From positions 7,091,579 to 7,155,578 of the forward strand of contig CM049307.1 of assembly GCA_026874595.1 (NCBI GenBank): 64,000 bases of DNA, read 5' to 3'. The notes below the pieces were generated by a model, which saw only the letters and a list, made by a program, of their open reading frames with translations, was not told the DNA's origin and did not search any database. The stretch comes from Sipunculus nudus (lineage: Eukaryota; Annelida; Sipuncula; Golfingiida; Sipunculidae). Shown piece after piece: positions 38,548 through 52,800 of this stretch; positions within the stretch are counted from its first letter, which is position 1, and each line of letters starts with the position of its first letter. The position numbers were made by a program, and so were the translations under genes.

Positions 38548-39186
38548 AAGATGAAATCCTTTTGTATATATGCTGTGAAAATTAAATCAACAGTGCTTAC
38601 AGGGAAAAAACGTGCCATTGCCAAAGTTGGACAAAATTTAAGGTATTGATTTTTCTTTTTGCTAATAACTTGAAAAATTTGCAAAATTCAGATCTAATTT
38701 TGGGTAAACAATTGAATCTTGATTAAATAAAGTTATATTCCTGAAAAAAAAAGTCTCTAGCTTCAGCAATTCTCATGTTTGGTAAGTAAATATATTTCCT
38801 GATTTTTTAAAAATTACATTATATTTTGGCCCATAACTTCAAAATTAGACCCAACACTGACCTAATTTTTTGTATGTTCATAGAAAATGTATGGAAGAAT
38901 ATAAATACTAAATATGATCAAAAACAGATGGGTGGTTTTGATATAAGCCTTGAAGTGTAACAATGGCTTTTTTATGGAAAACGGAGGTTTTTCATTAATA
39001 TCTTGAAGGAACAAAGTCTTAATGACCAAATTTTCGTGATGGTAGGAGATTATGGGGACATCTAATGGTATGCAAAATTTTGGAATCGTAGGTCCAACGG
39101 TTTTTAAACGTGCCCTGATAATGGATGGACGGATGATGGACAAAGGACCACCACTATAGCTCAGATGACTTATAGTCAGCTGAGCT
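38548..39186 (-). mobile_element. Family B Helentron-like element, 3'-truncated (copy B3)
   Basis: Minus orientation: the 5' hairpin lies at 39158-39186 next to AAAAA (TTTTT on the element strand). The interior matches the long subtype, including the ATACAGTTAGATGTC-type block and the AGCACTGTTGAT region near 38590. It stops near 38548 without the 3' palindrome, so it is a fragment. Confidence 0.6.
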
Positions 39187-39253
39187 AAAAATGGGATCCA
39201 TGAACTTGAAAACAGCATTTTACTGAATCCAAAACAGATAATCAGTGTTCCTT

Positions 39254-39340
39254 TACATGTGTATACTGGACAACAAGTATCTACATGTGTATACTAGACA
39301 ACAAGTATCTACATGTGTATACTGGAAACGAAGAATCTAC
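39254..39340. repeat. 28-bp tandem repeat, 3 copies
   Basis: The unit is ACATGTGTATACTGGACAAC then AAGTATCT. The third copy has several substitutions. Confidence 0.8.
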
Positions 39341-39765
39341 ATGCAACTGCTGCAGCTGTTAAAAATTTGATAAAGATACAATGAAAGCTTTGCCTGTTAT
39401 GTTACTTATGTAAATGTGAGGAGTGTCAGAATTTGTCCAAAAACTGAAATAAAAATCAGCATTGAAAGATGAAAGCAGTGAGCAGTGGGTATATAAAATT
39501 CATTATATTAGCATCAATAACAGTTTATTATGATTTACCAGTATAAATATTAAAATGCAAGGCTTTACAAATTTGTAATATTATAATATAAACATACAGA
39601 AAATATGCACAGTTCTAATGATATCTGCTTAAAATGATTGGTGATAATTTTTTATAAATTACTTAGATTTAGAATGATTTAAATCATGATGTATTTTATT
39701 ATTAAGTCTTTGGCTGTAAACCATTTTGTTATATACTTGTTTTGGTTTGTCATCTGCGGGAGCAG

Positions 39766-39821
39766 GAGGGAGGAAGAACTGGGAGCAAGGGGACACTGCT
39801 CAACCATATCCTACTGATGAG
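39766..39821 (+). CDS. Candidate upstream coding exon of the KATNIP-like gene
   Basis: GGGAGCAG|GAGGGAGG ... GATGAG|GTGAGA gives a 56-base exon that ends in phase 0, as the exon at 40748 needs. It would read GRKNWEQGDTAQPYPTDE, a charged, helix-breaking lead-in to the conserved VSPAYEEYLLLLQERNR. The acceptor's pyrimidine tract (TTGTTTTGGTTTGTCATCTG) is fair. No transcript evidence is available here. Confidence 0.4.
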
Positions 39822-40747
39822 GTGAGATACTGATACAGATACCAGATAAAGATAAGTGGAACTATATGGTGACATTGTCCTAATCATATAAATCTAAATC
39901 AGTATGGCAAAATCTGTAGCTTCACTAGCTGCTATGCTTTTAGTTGTAATAAGGAGACCACTCTTTTTGGCCATTTGTCATTTATGGATCATTTTAGATA
40001 ATTCTGTGGAACAAAAACTTTTTTGTTTATGTGCAGGTAACCACAGTGGCGCCTCCGTTTTTTAGTGCCTACTTGAGTCATTTTACCCTGTATATGTAAA
40101 TCTGCAGAATCCAATTACAGTTTTTGACCTGATGACAGGGCAGAAGTGGATGCTTTCTTGGTACTAGTTTTGTTCTAGATGTGTAATCACTCCCATTGCT
40201 GAGTCAAAATACTGAAGAACCTCTCTCCCCCCCCCCCCACCCAAATCACAACTGTTTGTGAGTGTTACTCTGCTTTAAACTTAATTTATTTGACATGGAT
40301 TGTACAACTAGATATAATAACTAAAACGAGGCACTCTCTATGGCATGGATGGTGGCTTTCAGTAGTCTTGAGGGGTCCAGCCTTCCCATCACTGGTGCAG
40401 AACACACCCTGGGTCGGGCCTGACTGTCAACAATTTCACGGAGCTCCTCAGCTGATATGCAAAGTTTGGACCTCCTGGCTTTGCTCACTACCCCAAGACC
40501 ACGTAAGCAGCTACTGAAATAAAAACTTACAGGTCTGTAACTTGTGCACTGTCGGAACCTCTCTGGTATTTCCAAACTGATGTCCTACAGGGGTCCTAAA
40601 CTGTGAGGTTCAACTGTTATAGTATGGGTGTCACTATTTTGAATGATATGCTTATTATGATATGATAATATAACATTAACAGTTAATAGTTCAGTTGCTT
40701 TAGGCTTTTTGAGAATTTAATTTTGAGTTATTTCTATCTTCTCACAG

Positions 40748-40818
40748 GATGTGAGGGCAAAAGAAGAAGTATCACCAGCATATGAAGAATACCTTCTGTT
40801 GTTACAGGAGAGAAACAG
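40748..40818 (+). CDS. KATNIP: KATNIP-like exon (DVRAKEEVSPAYEEY...)
   Basis: The acceptor is TCTTCTCACAG and the donor AACAG|GTAGGA. It starts in phase 0 and ends two bases into an Arg codon. It encodes the conserved YEEYLLLLQERN helix start. Confidence 0.75.
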
Positions 40819-43800
40819 GTAGGAGTGACTCTGGTTATTGGGTAGAATGATCAGCATGGTGGAAAGTATATGTAGTTTTAGAAATATTTGTTTTTCTGAG
40901 AAATAGCTGCTGCTTATTGAATTAATGTCAGAACCAATTAAAGCTTTATAAGAGTACAATGGACCTTAATAAGTTTATTAAAAATAACAAAAAAATTGTG
41001 AATTAGTTATTGCTACTAACTGTGTTGGAATTGACACAGTGTTTGAAATTCTTTTTAACAGAATGAAATGAAAACGTACACATAGCCTATTATCATCCTT
41101 TCTACCTCTTTAATCTTGTTGATAAATCTTAACCCTTAATTTGTCCACTAATAACTTATGTATAAAGTTGTTATTTAAATATTCAGATACTTACAAACAC
41201 TTGTGCAATTCTGATATTTGCTGATTTCCCTTCCTGTCCTTGGTTTTCATGAAGCATCCTGCTAAGAACATGATATTTAGAGACTATCTGCAGTACTGAA
41301 AATTAACACACATAGGTAAGACTTTCACTTGATGCCTTAAATGACTGTAGGGCTCTTAATGCAGACATATTTTGTTGAGGTGTTTAAGATATTTCTTTTG
41401 TCACAGGTTAATGAAGAAGCTGAAAGCCAAGGATTCCAAACAGATTGAATTAGAACGCAAAGAACAAGGCTTCTCGTTGTATCTGAACGGTGCCAACACC
41501 AATCTTCATCCAAACAGAGAGATACAGCCACAGACAGCTCGTCCCAAATCTAGAAAAACCAAAACAGCTGGAGGTATGTGGTGAATATTATAAACAACAT
41601 ATACAGTTATACATATATTTCATTTGATGTGTAGAAGAGGAATAGTAAATTTATGATTTAAAATATGTAACCCTTCATTGCATCAGACTGCATGGCAGTA
41701 TCATGGACAATTTTAACTGAAATTAGAGTGTAGGATGGATACAAAAATATGAATGACAAGTAAAATTAAAAGTGTTTCAGGATGCTTCTTATTCAGCTCT
41801 CTGTAACGGTGTTGGATTGTCCTGCATGTTAAGAAGATTTTAAAAAATTAGCTCCTTTTTCTACTTTTTTAAGGAATGTCTTTGTCCATTATTTGCGAGA
41901 TGCTCAAATTAGTTGTATTTAACTGATTCAGAATTGTTCATCTGTTTGTAGAACACAGGCAAGGCAGCAGGATCACTCATAAAGACCTTGAGGATCTTGT
42001 GAAAGAGAAGCATGAAGACAATAACCGTTCAAAGACCGCCCCAGAGAAGTCGCGACGTAAAAACTGGGCAGCAGGGTCAGTAGAGGTCAAGACAGCTAGA
42101 GGAGAAAAGGTCAAGGTCAAAGCACCAGGTAATTCTCGGACCATGTGGAAGATCGATGCAGAGTCTGTTCATGATACAATGAAAGGTTTCATAGTGTAAA
42201 CCAAGTAGTTGTAGCAAGTGTTCATGAGCATCACATAAATTATTTCAAACTTTATAACTCAGGATCAGGTGACAACAGATGTCAAAATGGTCAATATATG
42301 GTTTTCGTGTTTATTTTATTGATAAATATAACAAGGGTGAGTTGGAACCTGATTACAAGATGTGTCCTTAGAAACAAGTGTCCTGTTTTTACTTACAGGG
42401 GATGTCAGTTTATGAGCCATCTTATTATGCCCCCGCCACAAAGTGGCCGGGGCATATAGTTTTACCCATGTCCGTCATTCCTTCCTTCCGTCATTCCGAA
42501 ATGAAACAGTTGTACGGACTTTTTTTCGCAATGCCTGCAGATATTGGCCTGATTTTTGGTGTGTGGGCAGATATAGACCAGTTACAGATTGAGTTCGCGT
42601 TTCGTCCTGGTTGACCTACTTTTGACCGTTTTACGGCTCCTAAACTTAGAAAATTTCATGAAAAATAGAAATATTCATGACAGATACACATGTACGGACT
42701 TTTTTTCGCAATGCCTGCAGATATTGGCCTGATTTTTGGTGTGTGGACAGATATAGACCAGTTACAGATCGAGTTCGCGTTTCGTCCTGGTTGACCTACT
42801 TTTGACCGTTTTACAGCTCCTAAACTTAGAAAATTTCATGAAAAATAGAAATATTCATGATAGATACACATGTACGGACTTTTTTTCGCAATGCCTGCAG
42901 ATATTGGCCTGATTTTTGGTGTGTGAGCAGATATAGACCAGTTACAGATCGAGTTCGCGTTTCCTCCTGGTTGACCTACTTTTGACCGTTTTACGGCTCC
43001 TAAACTTAGAAAATTTCATGAAAAATAGAAATATTCATGACAGATACACATGTATTGACTTTTTTTTCGCAATGCCTGCAGATATTGGCCTGATTTTTGG
43101 TGTGTGAGCAGATATAGACCAGTTACAGATCGAGTTCGCGTTTCGTCCTGGTTGACCTACTTTTGACCGTTTTACAGCTCCTAAACTTAAAAAAATTCAT
43201 GAAAAATAGAAATATTCATGACAGATACACATGTACGGACTTTTTTTCGCAATGCCTGCAGATATTGGCCTGATTTTTGGTGTGTGAGCAGATATAGACC
43301 AGTTACAGATCGAGTTCGCATTTCGTCCTGGTTGACCTACTTTTGACGGTTTTACGGCTCCTGAACATAGAAAATTTCATGAAAAATATGAAATTTCATG
43401 ACAAATACACATGTACGTTTTTTTCATTCTCAGTGCCTGCAGATATTGGCCTGATTTTTGGTGTGTGGACAGATATAGACCAGTTACAGATCGAGTTCGC
43501 GTTTCGTCCTGGTTGACCTACTTTTGACCGTTTTACGGCTCCTAAACTTAGAAATTTTCATGAAAAATAGAAATATTCATGACAGATACACATGTACGGA
43601 CTTTTTTTCGCAATGCCTGCAGATATTGGCCTGATTTTTGGTGTGTGGGCAGATATAGACCAGTTACAGATGGAGTTCGAGTTTCGTCCCGGTTGACTTA
43701 CTTTTGACCGTTTTACGGCTCCTGAACATAGAGAATTTCATGAAAAATATGAAATTTCATGACAAATACACATGTACAGACGTTTTTTCGCGATGCCTGC

Positions 43801-46800
43801 AGATATTGGCCTGAATTTTGGTGTGTCAGCATGTTATTGACCAGTTACAGATGGAGTTCACGTTTTGTCCCAGTTGACCTATTTTTGACCGTTTGACGGT
43901 GCTCTAACATAGAAAATTTCATAAAAAAGGTGCACATGTATGGACTGTTTTTTCGCAGTGCCTGCAGATATGGGCCTGATTTTTTGTGTGTAGGCAGATA
44001 ATGACCAGTTACAGATCGAGTTTTTGTTTTGTCTCAGTTGACCTACTTTTGACCATTTGACTGCTCCTGAACATAGAAAGTTTCATGAAAAATATAAATT
44101 TTCATAACAAATGCATATGTACTGACTTTTTTTCCTCAATGCCTGCAGATACCACCCTGATTTTTTTTGTGTGAGCAGATAATGACAGTTACAGATCGAG
44201 TTTGCGTTTCATCCTGGTTGACCTACTTTTGATTGTTTTACGGATCCTAAACATAGAAAATTTCATGAAAGACAGAAATTTTTATGGAAAATGCACATGT
44301 ATGGACTTTTTTTCACAATGCCTGCATATACTGGCATGATTTTTGGTGTGTTGCTTGATAATGACCCGTTACAAATCGAGTTTGCATTTTGCCCTTGTTG
44401 ACCTACTTTTGACCATACGACACCTCCTGAACTTAAAAAATTTTCCAAATTTTACAAATGTTTCTAATTTGCCCAAGGCGGGGGCATTCGTGTCGTTCCG
44501 ACACATCTAGTTTTAATCTGTATTCTTTCACACACCAAGAATTTTAACATGTATATATACATGTATTTGTTCATTACAGGATACTGTTCATTTTATTATG
44601 TAAATCAATGCTCACTTTGTATAAATAATCATACATCACTATACCCTCCATAGACATCATGACTGGACAGTACGAGGATGATTTTGAATCGGCCAGTTTT
44701 AATGATGATGAAGGGCGAGAAGCTGGTGAGAGAGAGGTGAGACAGATCTTGATATCAATCTGACAATTACCCAGGAGGTGTAGAGAGAATCAGTGGTACA
44801 ATGTTGATTGTTGAAATTATTTATATTGAACTTACTTATGTAGTGATTTTATTATGCATTGATTACATTATTTTAAATGATGATAGATATTTGTATGAAT
44901 CTGATGATTATAAGACTTGTTACCAACATTGTTTTAAGTATTATAAAGTTAAAACTTAGTGTTTTAAATTATCACAGACACATACCCATAGGTATAACAT
45001 ATACATTTGTTTGCTTATAGAAATACCGTAAATCCTGTTTTTATCGCCGCACATCTATTTATAGCCGCACCCTGAGTTTGCAAGGTCCCTCAAAGGAGCT
45101 CCCCATAAGGTCCAAACACCCAAAACCCCCCTTAAAGGCCGCACCCTGACTTTGTCTCTGGACTGAGGGTAGCGATAATCAGCTGCACGTAGCAAAATAG
45201 ATCACAGCATAGCTGCTTTTATTAAGACAGGAATAAAAAAGTATATATGACAGAGGTTAATATGTTGCCAGGTTACGTATTTTAAATACATTTAACGTTC
45301 GAGATAGGGACAAAATATATGTAAGTCACAAACATCTTTTGCATGGACGAGAAGGCATGTATCAGAAAAGGAAAGATTCCCCAAAGATCGTTTCATTTGT
45401 ATTGTGGTTATGAAAAACGCTTCTTGTATGCGTCAAAAACACTCCTTTGCATGTACGTGCAGTTGTCAAAGACCATTAAATGAACACTGAATGGAGGTTT
45501 ATACATTTTTTATTGATGCAAAAAGCCTGAATACTATCCACGATTAGGCATAGTCACACAGTAGCGCTCATGGGGCGACATGATGGTTAAGACTGCTGAA
45601 ACTGTCATATTATTAACCTGCACTAACTTGATCAAGGCTCGTGGTGTGAATATAAAAATTAAAATGTAGAACCTTGAAATGTGTATCTTTCGTGCAGTAT
45701 ATAACTTGTTATAAAAAAAACTTGGTAATTATCACCAAATAATACGTTTAAAACCCCCTGCTGTAACGCACAGCTGCCCGCTTTGCATGGAAATAAACGC
45801 TTACATTAAACTCATTTGCGGCATTATTTAGCAACTTTTATTTGTAAAGAATGTTTAATTAATAAACAGCTAGCATCTTAAAGAGTCGAATAATAGTTGA
45901 CGACCATTTTCATAACAAGTTTGAGTGCCGCCATTTTCGATTTTGAGTTTGTTTTTATGGCCGCGGCGATAAAAACAGGATTTACGGTACTTAATTTTCC
46001 CATGTCAGAAATTCAGTCAATAATGGAAAAGAGAACTGACAGCTTGTCATGTTTTGTATACAGTGTTCCACATGGAAAGTTTATACATTGTCATTTCTTC
46101 ATCTGATAAATAAGAACCTTGACCCCGTAGTGAACATGGTTTGTGTTTTCAGGTGAGCCAGAACTTTGAGCGGTTGATGGACATGGAAGACTTAGAAGAT
46201 GGGGAAAAAGAGGTAGAAACATCAAAGTTTGGGAACAGTAGGAGAAATGAATCTAAGGAAGAGGAACCAAACCAACAGCTGATGCTCAGCATAGCTGATG
46301 TCAAGGTTATTTTGAAATTTACTACTTTTCCCACCGAGCGTTTATTTATTTATGTATCAGATGAAATGCACAACAGATGTTGGAAAGATTTTGCCTTAAA
46401 TCTGAGGAACAACTGTCATACCAAATCAGTCAGGGAGAGCCACTTTAATTAAATGTATTTATCTACAACAAGATAAGGATCTAGTGATACCAGATATCCC
46501 TGTTCAGTCATAAAAGTAAACAAGTTTTAAGTTTATGTGAACACAAGTGTAAAAATAGCTGCTTGGCTCTGCAGATATTAATGATATTCAGTTTCTAATA
46601 TGTGACCAATTATATACCTTACCTTTGTAAAAGGTTGTCATGTCATCAGTGAAATATCTCAAATTAAACTTTTAGTCTCCACATTCATCTTGAGGTGTTA
46701 AATGTTTTCCAGAAATTACGAGAAAGTCTTGAGATGAACAGGAGCATACGGCAGAGTATACTGGAAGATATTGACACTGTGAGTTCAGTTTTTGTGTCAT

Positions 46801-49800
46801 TCATTTATGTCCAGTTGATATACATGAAAAAAAAACAGCCGTAAGAATGATACGGATGATTAAACACTGTCAATTTCTCACTGCCTAGGTATGTACAATG
46901 TGTTATGTTAAAACAACAAAATTTCTCCCAGACTTTAAAGGCCGAGTTCCTGAACCACCCCGTTACAGGCATGACTGACAGCCAGATCTGAGCTTATCAT
47001 ACAGACATCAACCTGAGCACGTGGCTCACTGCTTACATGTATACATGTGCTGGTTAACTGTGTATGTGTATCAATAAGTAAATAGTAACGTTATGTCCCC
47101 CTTTGGACCCGCATAAATGTATTATCATTTCATAAAGGGTATGGACATTATTTAAATATGAACCTTTAATCATATAAACCTTTTGAATAACCTGAAGAAG
47201 ATACTCATTTACAGGTACGGTTACTAACAGATACCCTCATACTGAGGCTGCCTGTGTATATAACATCACAAAGCAGCTGTACCCCTTGTGCTTGTCGCCT
47301 TGCTAGCCCCAGTATCCCAAGGGCAAATTAAGATTAACTGCGGGATTGAAAGATGTATACAAGCTGGAAGGCTGATAACAAATGCAGCATTAAGGAATTC
47401 TGTGGTTAATGTGTTTGTCATGCATATTTTATTTCCAATGCATTTTGAGTGCTACTGATTTGAATATGTAACAATAACTTTAAATACAACTTTAATTTAG
47501 GCTGACCCACTAAAATCTGTTCAACAAATGTTGCTATTTGTTACCCTAAGTAAATGAGAAATTCCTAACATTATTGAAGTAACCTAATGTGGTTCATGTT
47601 TCCTGTCCAAGGCCTAACAATAAACTTACCCAGAATTTTTATTCAGCCATGCCACAGCTTCACTCAGAAACTGGGTGTACAGGTTCATGTGACTGTGTAG
47701 TGTCTACTTTCATTCTGTTCATCAAGGTGTAATTTCTTGATTTAAACTGGGCTTATAAAGTTAATGTTTAAAAAGCAAATATCGATTAAGATTTGTATGT
47801 GCATAGTGAATGGAGGTATAGGAGAGCTTGTTCTGGTGAGTACCAGTATTTGGAACAGAGACAGACGGACAGTCACTGACTAATGACATGGCATGCCTGC
47901 TTGTTCACAAAGCCGTGCACTGTTGTTTATACACATCATAGCTGCTGTCTGATTGGCCCCTGCTGTGACTTTGCACCTCCCCAGCTAAATTTGAACTGGG
48001 ACTGGCATGGGCACAAATAATTCATTTTCCTGTATAAACCACATAAATTGACCAAGAAAAGATAATTTATTTCAGTTACTTGCAGTACTAGGAACATGTC
48101 TGCCAATATCCAGCTTAGGTTACATCTATTTCCAGGCTAATATTCAGATTACAGTAAGAGCCCAAGTGCACAGTTGTAGATATTATGTTAAACTCTGTTG
48201 CCCAGTAATGCACCCTGGTATTTATAGTGGTACTCGGCCTTTAAAGTAAGTTGGTACTAGTACAAAGAAAGTAACTGTGTCTTAACATTGCGGTTGGTTT
48301 ATTCAGACAGTGTGTGAGGCCTGACCTCCCTTGACAAGGTAAAAATAAAAAATATTAATGTTAAATGTAAAATAAAGTTTCCAATAGGACAAGAAGGAAA
48401 AAAGAGAGTAAAGTTGGAGGACATATTAGTGTGTCTGCCTACGGTATGTTGATGAACTTATATGAATGTTTCATATGTGAATTGCTTAACTTACTGTTGC
48501 CTGATTTAAATTTATTTGTCATTATATTTTGTCTAAAGTTCAGCCACCAAATTTATTGTAAAATTGTTCTACAGCCACAGTCAATTTTACATTTTGGTAA
48601 TTTTGTTATTGTCTGCAGATTGCTGCAGAGCAAAAGTAGCTTTAATTATTAATTTGTTTAATATATCAAGTGATGATTATGTATGCATATTTTAAAACAT
48701 TATAATAAATAACATTGAAGAGGTTTTAGAGATTATGGATACTCTGATAAATTCATTTGATTAGTTGTGATTAAATTTCTGCCCCATATGGCTCAATTGG
48801 CTGGAGGGAGGCATTTGTAATTCAGAATGTCCTGATGTCTATGTAAGAGAATTCTCCCTGGTGAATTTATAAATTGATCTATTACAGGGGAGTTCTGGCT
48901 CAGACCGTGAACCTACAATACCTGAAGAGACAGAGCCAGAGACACCAGGTCGGACTGTGAATAACAGCTTACAACCAACTGATATCATTGTGCTGGAGCT
49001 GGCTCCCTCTCCAAGCAGAGGTATGTATAGGTATCAAAACATATGCAGTATCCATGTTCCTATCATATCTTGTCATATTATAGAAATAAATCTTTAATAC
49101 AAGCTGTCATGTTGTATTGCTAAGTTTGAGAGGTTAGGGCCACACAATGGACACTCCTCACACCAACCAATCTTACCTATAAAAAAATGTCTCCTTAGAA
49201 CCTCTTGCATTGTTGTCCTGTTTTCTGTAGCCTTTCTTGCTGGAAACTTGAGACTATAAACATATTAAATTAATTTAATATATTACTGTCCTTCAGAAAA
49301 GAAGGAGAGAGTGCTCTCTGCTAAAAGAAAGGCCACCACAGACTCTTTCGGACAGCATGTTAATAGCTCAAGAAGCTCCAAGCCCTCAGCAGCTCCATGT
49401 CACAGTCCAAGGAACAGTGACATAATGATGAAAGCTGGTACGTGTTAGTTTATCTATCAGTGATGCCCCCCACGCCCTAAATATTTATGTTACATCGGGG
49501 GAAAGGTTGTAATTAGCTTTACAATTAATATGATTGGTATTATTTCATACCTCATATGCAAATTACCATTTTGATGACTTTGTCATGTGCATTGATACTT
49601 TGTATGAATTAAATATACCCAAAATTCAGAATAAATGTACATTGAAAGACAAGGTGTTAAATTATAAAGTATGGAAATAATAAATACTAGTGATGCCAGT
49701 TCTCATAGCAAATTGGTATATGAGATTATCAATAGTTTGAAATAAAGTTATCTTTGATATGGAAATGAGAGTGTATTATGATCTGGACAGGTACTCCATC

Positions 49801-52800
49801 CAGACGTGGCAACTCATTGTCAGCAAACAGGAAAAGCCAGAAATGTGACACACTAGACACATCAGTCGAAGCTAAGGCAGTCATGGCAGCACTGCAGGCT
49901 GAAAATGAACAGGCTGAAGGCTTCACCAGGGACTCACACAGTGCTCCAGGAAGACATCAGGTAAGCTGTCCTTAAAATTCACCAGGTAAACCTTACAGTG
50001 CTCCAGGCAGACATCAGGTAAGCCATACTTAAAACTGACCAGGTTAACTTCACAGTGCTCAAGGCAGACTTCAGGTAAGCCATACTTAAAACTCACCAAG
50101 TAAACCTCACAGTGCTCCAGGCAGACATTAGGTAAGCCAAACATAAAACTCCCCAGGTTAACCTCACAGTGCTCCAGGCAGACTACAGGTAAGCCATACT
50201 TAAAACTCATCAGGTAAACCTCACAGTACTCCAGGCAGACTTCAGGTAAGCCATACTTAAAATTCATCAGGTAAACCTCACAGTACTCCAGGCAGACATC
50301 CAGTAAGCTGTACTTAAAATTCACCAGGTAAACCTCACAGTGCTCAAGACAGACATCAGGTAAGCCATACTTTAAACACATCAGGTAAACCTCACAGTGC
50401 TCTAGGCAGACTTCAGGTAAGCCATACATAAAACTCATCAGGTAAACCACAGGACTCTAGGCTGACATCAGGTAAGTCATACTTAAAACTCATCAGGTAA
50501 ACCTTACAGTACTCTAGGCTGACCTCAGGTAAGCCAAACATAAAACTCATCAGGTAAACCTTACACTACTCCAGGCAGACATCAGGTAAGTCATACTTAA
50601 AACTCATCAGGTAAACCTTACAGTACTCTAGGCTGACATCAGGTAAGCCAAACATAAAACTCATCAGGTAAACCTTACACTACTCCAGGCAGACATCAGG
50701 TAAGTCATACTTAAAACTCATCAGGTAAACCTCACAGTGCTCAGGTAAATCTCACAGTGCTCCAGGCAGACATCAGGTAAGCAAAACTTAAAACTCACCA
50801 TGTAAACGCCACAGTCCTCACAGTGCTCCAGGCAGACATCAGGTAAGCCATACTTAAAACTTATCAGGTAAACCTCACAGTGCTTCAGGCAGACATCAAG
50901 TAAGCCATACTTAAAACTCATCAGGCAAACCTCACAGTGCTCCAGGCAGACATTAGGTGAGTCATACTTAAAACTCATCAGGCAAACCTCACAGTGCTCC
51001 AGTCAGACATCAGGTAAGCCAAACTGAAAACTCACCAGGTTAACCTCACAGTGCTCCAGGCAGACTTTAGGTGAGCTATACTTAAAACTCATCAGGTAAA
51101 CCTCACAGTGCTCCAGGCAGACATTAGGTGAGTCATACTTAAAACTCATCAGGCAAACCTCACAGTGCTCCAGTCAGACATCAGGTAAGCCAAACTGAAA
51201 ACTCACCAGGTTAACCTCACAGTGCTCCAGGCAGACTTTAGGTGAGCTATACTTAAAACTCACCAGGTAAACCTCACAGTGCTCCAGGCAGACATCAGGT
51301 AAGCCAAACATAAAACTCATCCGGTAAACCTTACAGTGCTTCAGGCAGACATCAGTTTATTCATACTTAAAACTCATTAGGCAAACATCACAGTGCTCCA
51401 GGCAGATATCAGGTAAGTCATACTTAAAAGTCACCATGTAAACCTCACAGTGCTCCAGGCAGACATTAGGTAAGCCAAACTAGAACTCACCAGGTAAATA
51501 TCTCAGTGCCTTAGTCAGACATCAGGTAAGCCAAACATAAAACTCATCAGGTAAACCTCACATTGCTCCAGGCAGACATCAGGTAAGCCAAACACAAAAC
51601 TCATCAGGTTAACCTCACAGTGCTTCAAGCAGATAAGCAATACTTAATACAGGTAAGCAATACCTAATACTCACCATAATAACCTCACAGTGTACTCACC
51701 AAGTGAGGCCCTGAGTATATCTAGAAAGTTTACACTTGACCAATCAGGTGAGGCCCTTAGTATACTGACAACATTTACCTTACAGTGTACCAATCAGGTG
51801 AGGCCCTGAGTATATCTAGAAAGTTTACCTTACAGTTTACCAATCAGGTGAGGCCCTGAGTATACCTACACCATTTACCTTACAGTGTACCAATCAGGTG
51901 AGGCCCTGAGTATATCTAGAAAGTTTACCTTACAGTTTACCAATCAGGTGAGGCCCTGAGTATACCTACACCATTTACCTTACAGTGTACCAATCAGGTG
52001 AGGCCCTGAGTATATCTAGAAAGTTTACCTTACAGTTTACCAATCAGGTGAGGCCCTGAGTATACCTACACCATTTACCATACAGTGTACCAATCAGGTG
52101 AGGCCCTGAGTATACCTACAAAGTTTTTCTTTACAGTGTTCCAATCAGTTGAGGCCCCTTAGTATACCTACAACATTTACCATACAGTGTACCAATCAGG
52201 TGAGGCCCTGAGTATACCTACAAAGTTTTTCTTTACAGTGTTCCAATCAGTTGAGGCCCCTTAGTATACCTACAACATTTACCTAACAGTTTGCCCATCA
52301 ACATTTACCTTTCTGTGTGCCCATCAGGTGAGGCCCTTAGTATACACAAGGTTTACCTTATAGTGTGCTATCTGGTGAGGCCTTTTGAGCATGCACAGTT
52401 ACTTACTCATTTACACATATAAAAGCTGCATGAACGTTGGAGCTGCATATACGTCAAGGTGGTTTTTGAAGGAAGAAATCAGGGGAAAATAATTTTTTGG
52501 GCCAACTGAATCTGGATAGGTCCAGCTCACAGCAGATGAGCAAACGATGACAAATGTAAAGCGTCAGTTAAAAGTATCATCAACAAATATACTTTCTTGT
52601 ATAGCTGTCTGGCTGCAAACAACCACCTCTTCTGCTTGCAGTGCAGGTAACATCCCCTTTCAGTCAAGGTTATACCCGCTGGTCGCCATGATTTATAGCT
52701 GATGGGATCAGAGTTTAGCCGAATGCTAGTGAATGCAGGATCAAACATCGTACTGTAATTAGCAGGAGTTTACAATATGGCAGATCATATATGGAGATTA

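Noticed and set aside
48785-48850. tRNA or SINE promoter at TGGCTCAATTGG
   Set aside because: The A-box match is good, but no B box or cloverleaf pairing follows.
49923-50450. Minus-strand 175-codon repeat protein
   Set aside because: It is the reverse reading of the splice-donor minisatellite; the unit length is a multiple of three, so openness is expected.
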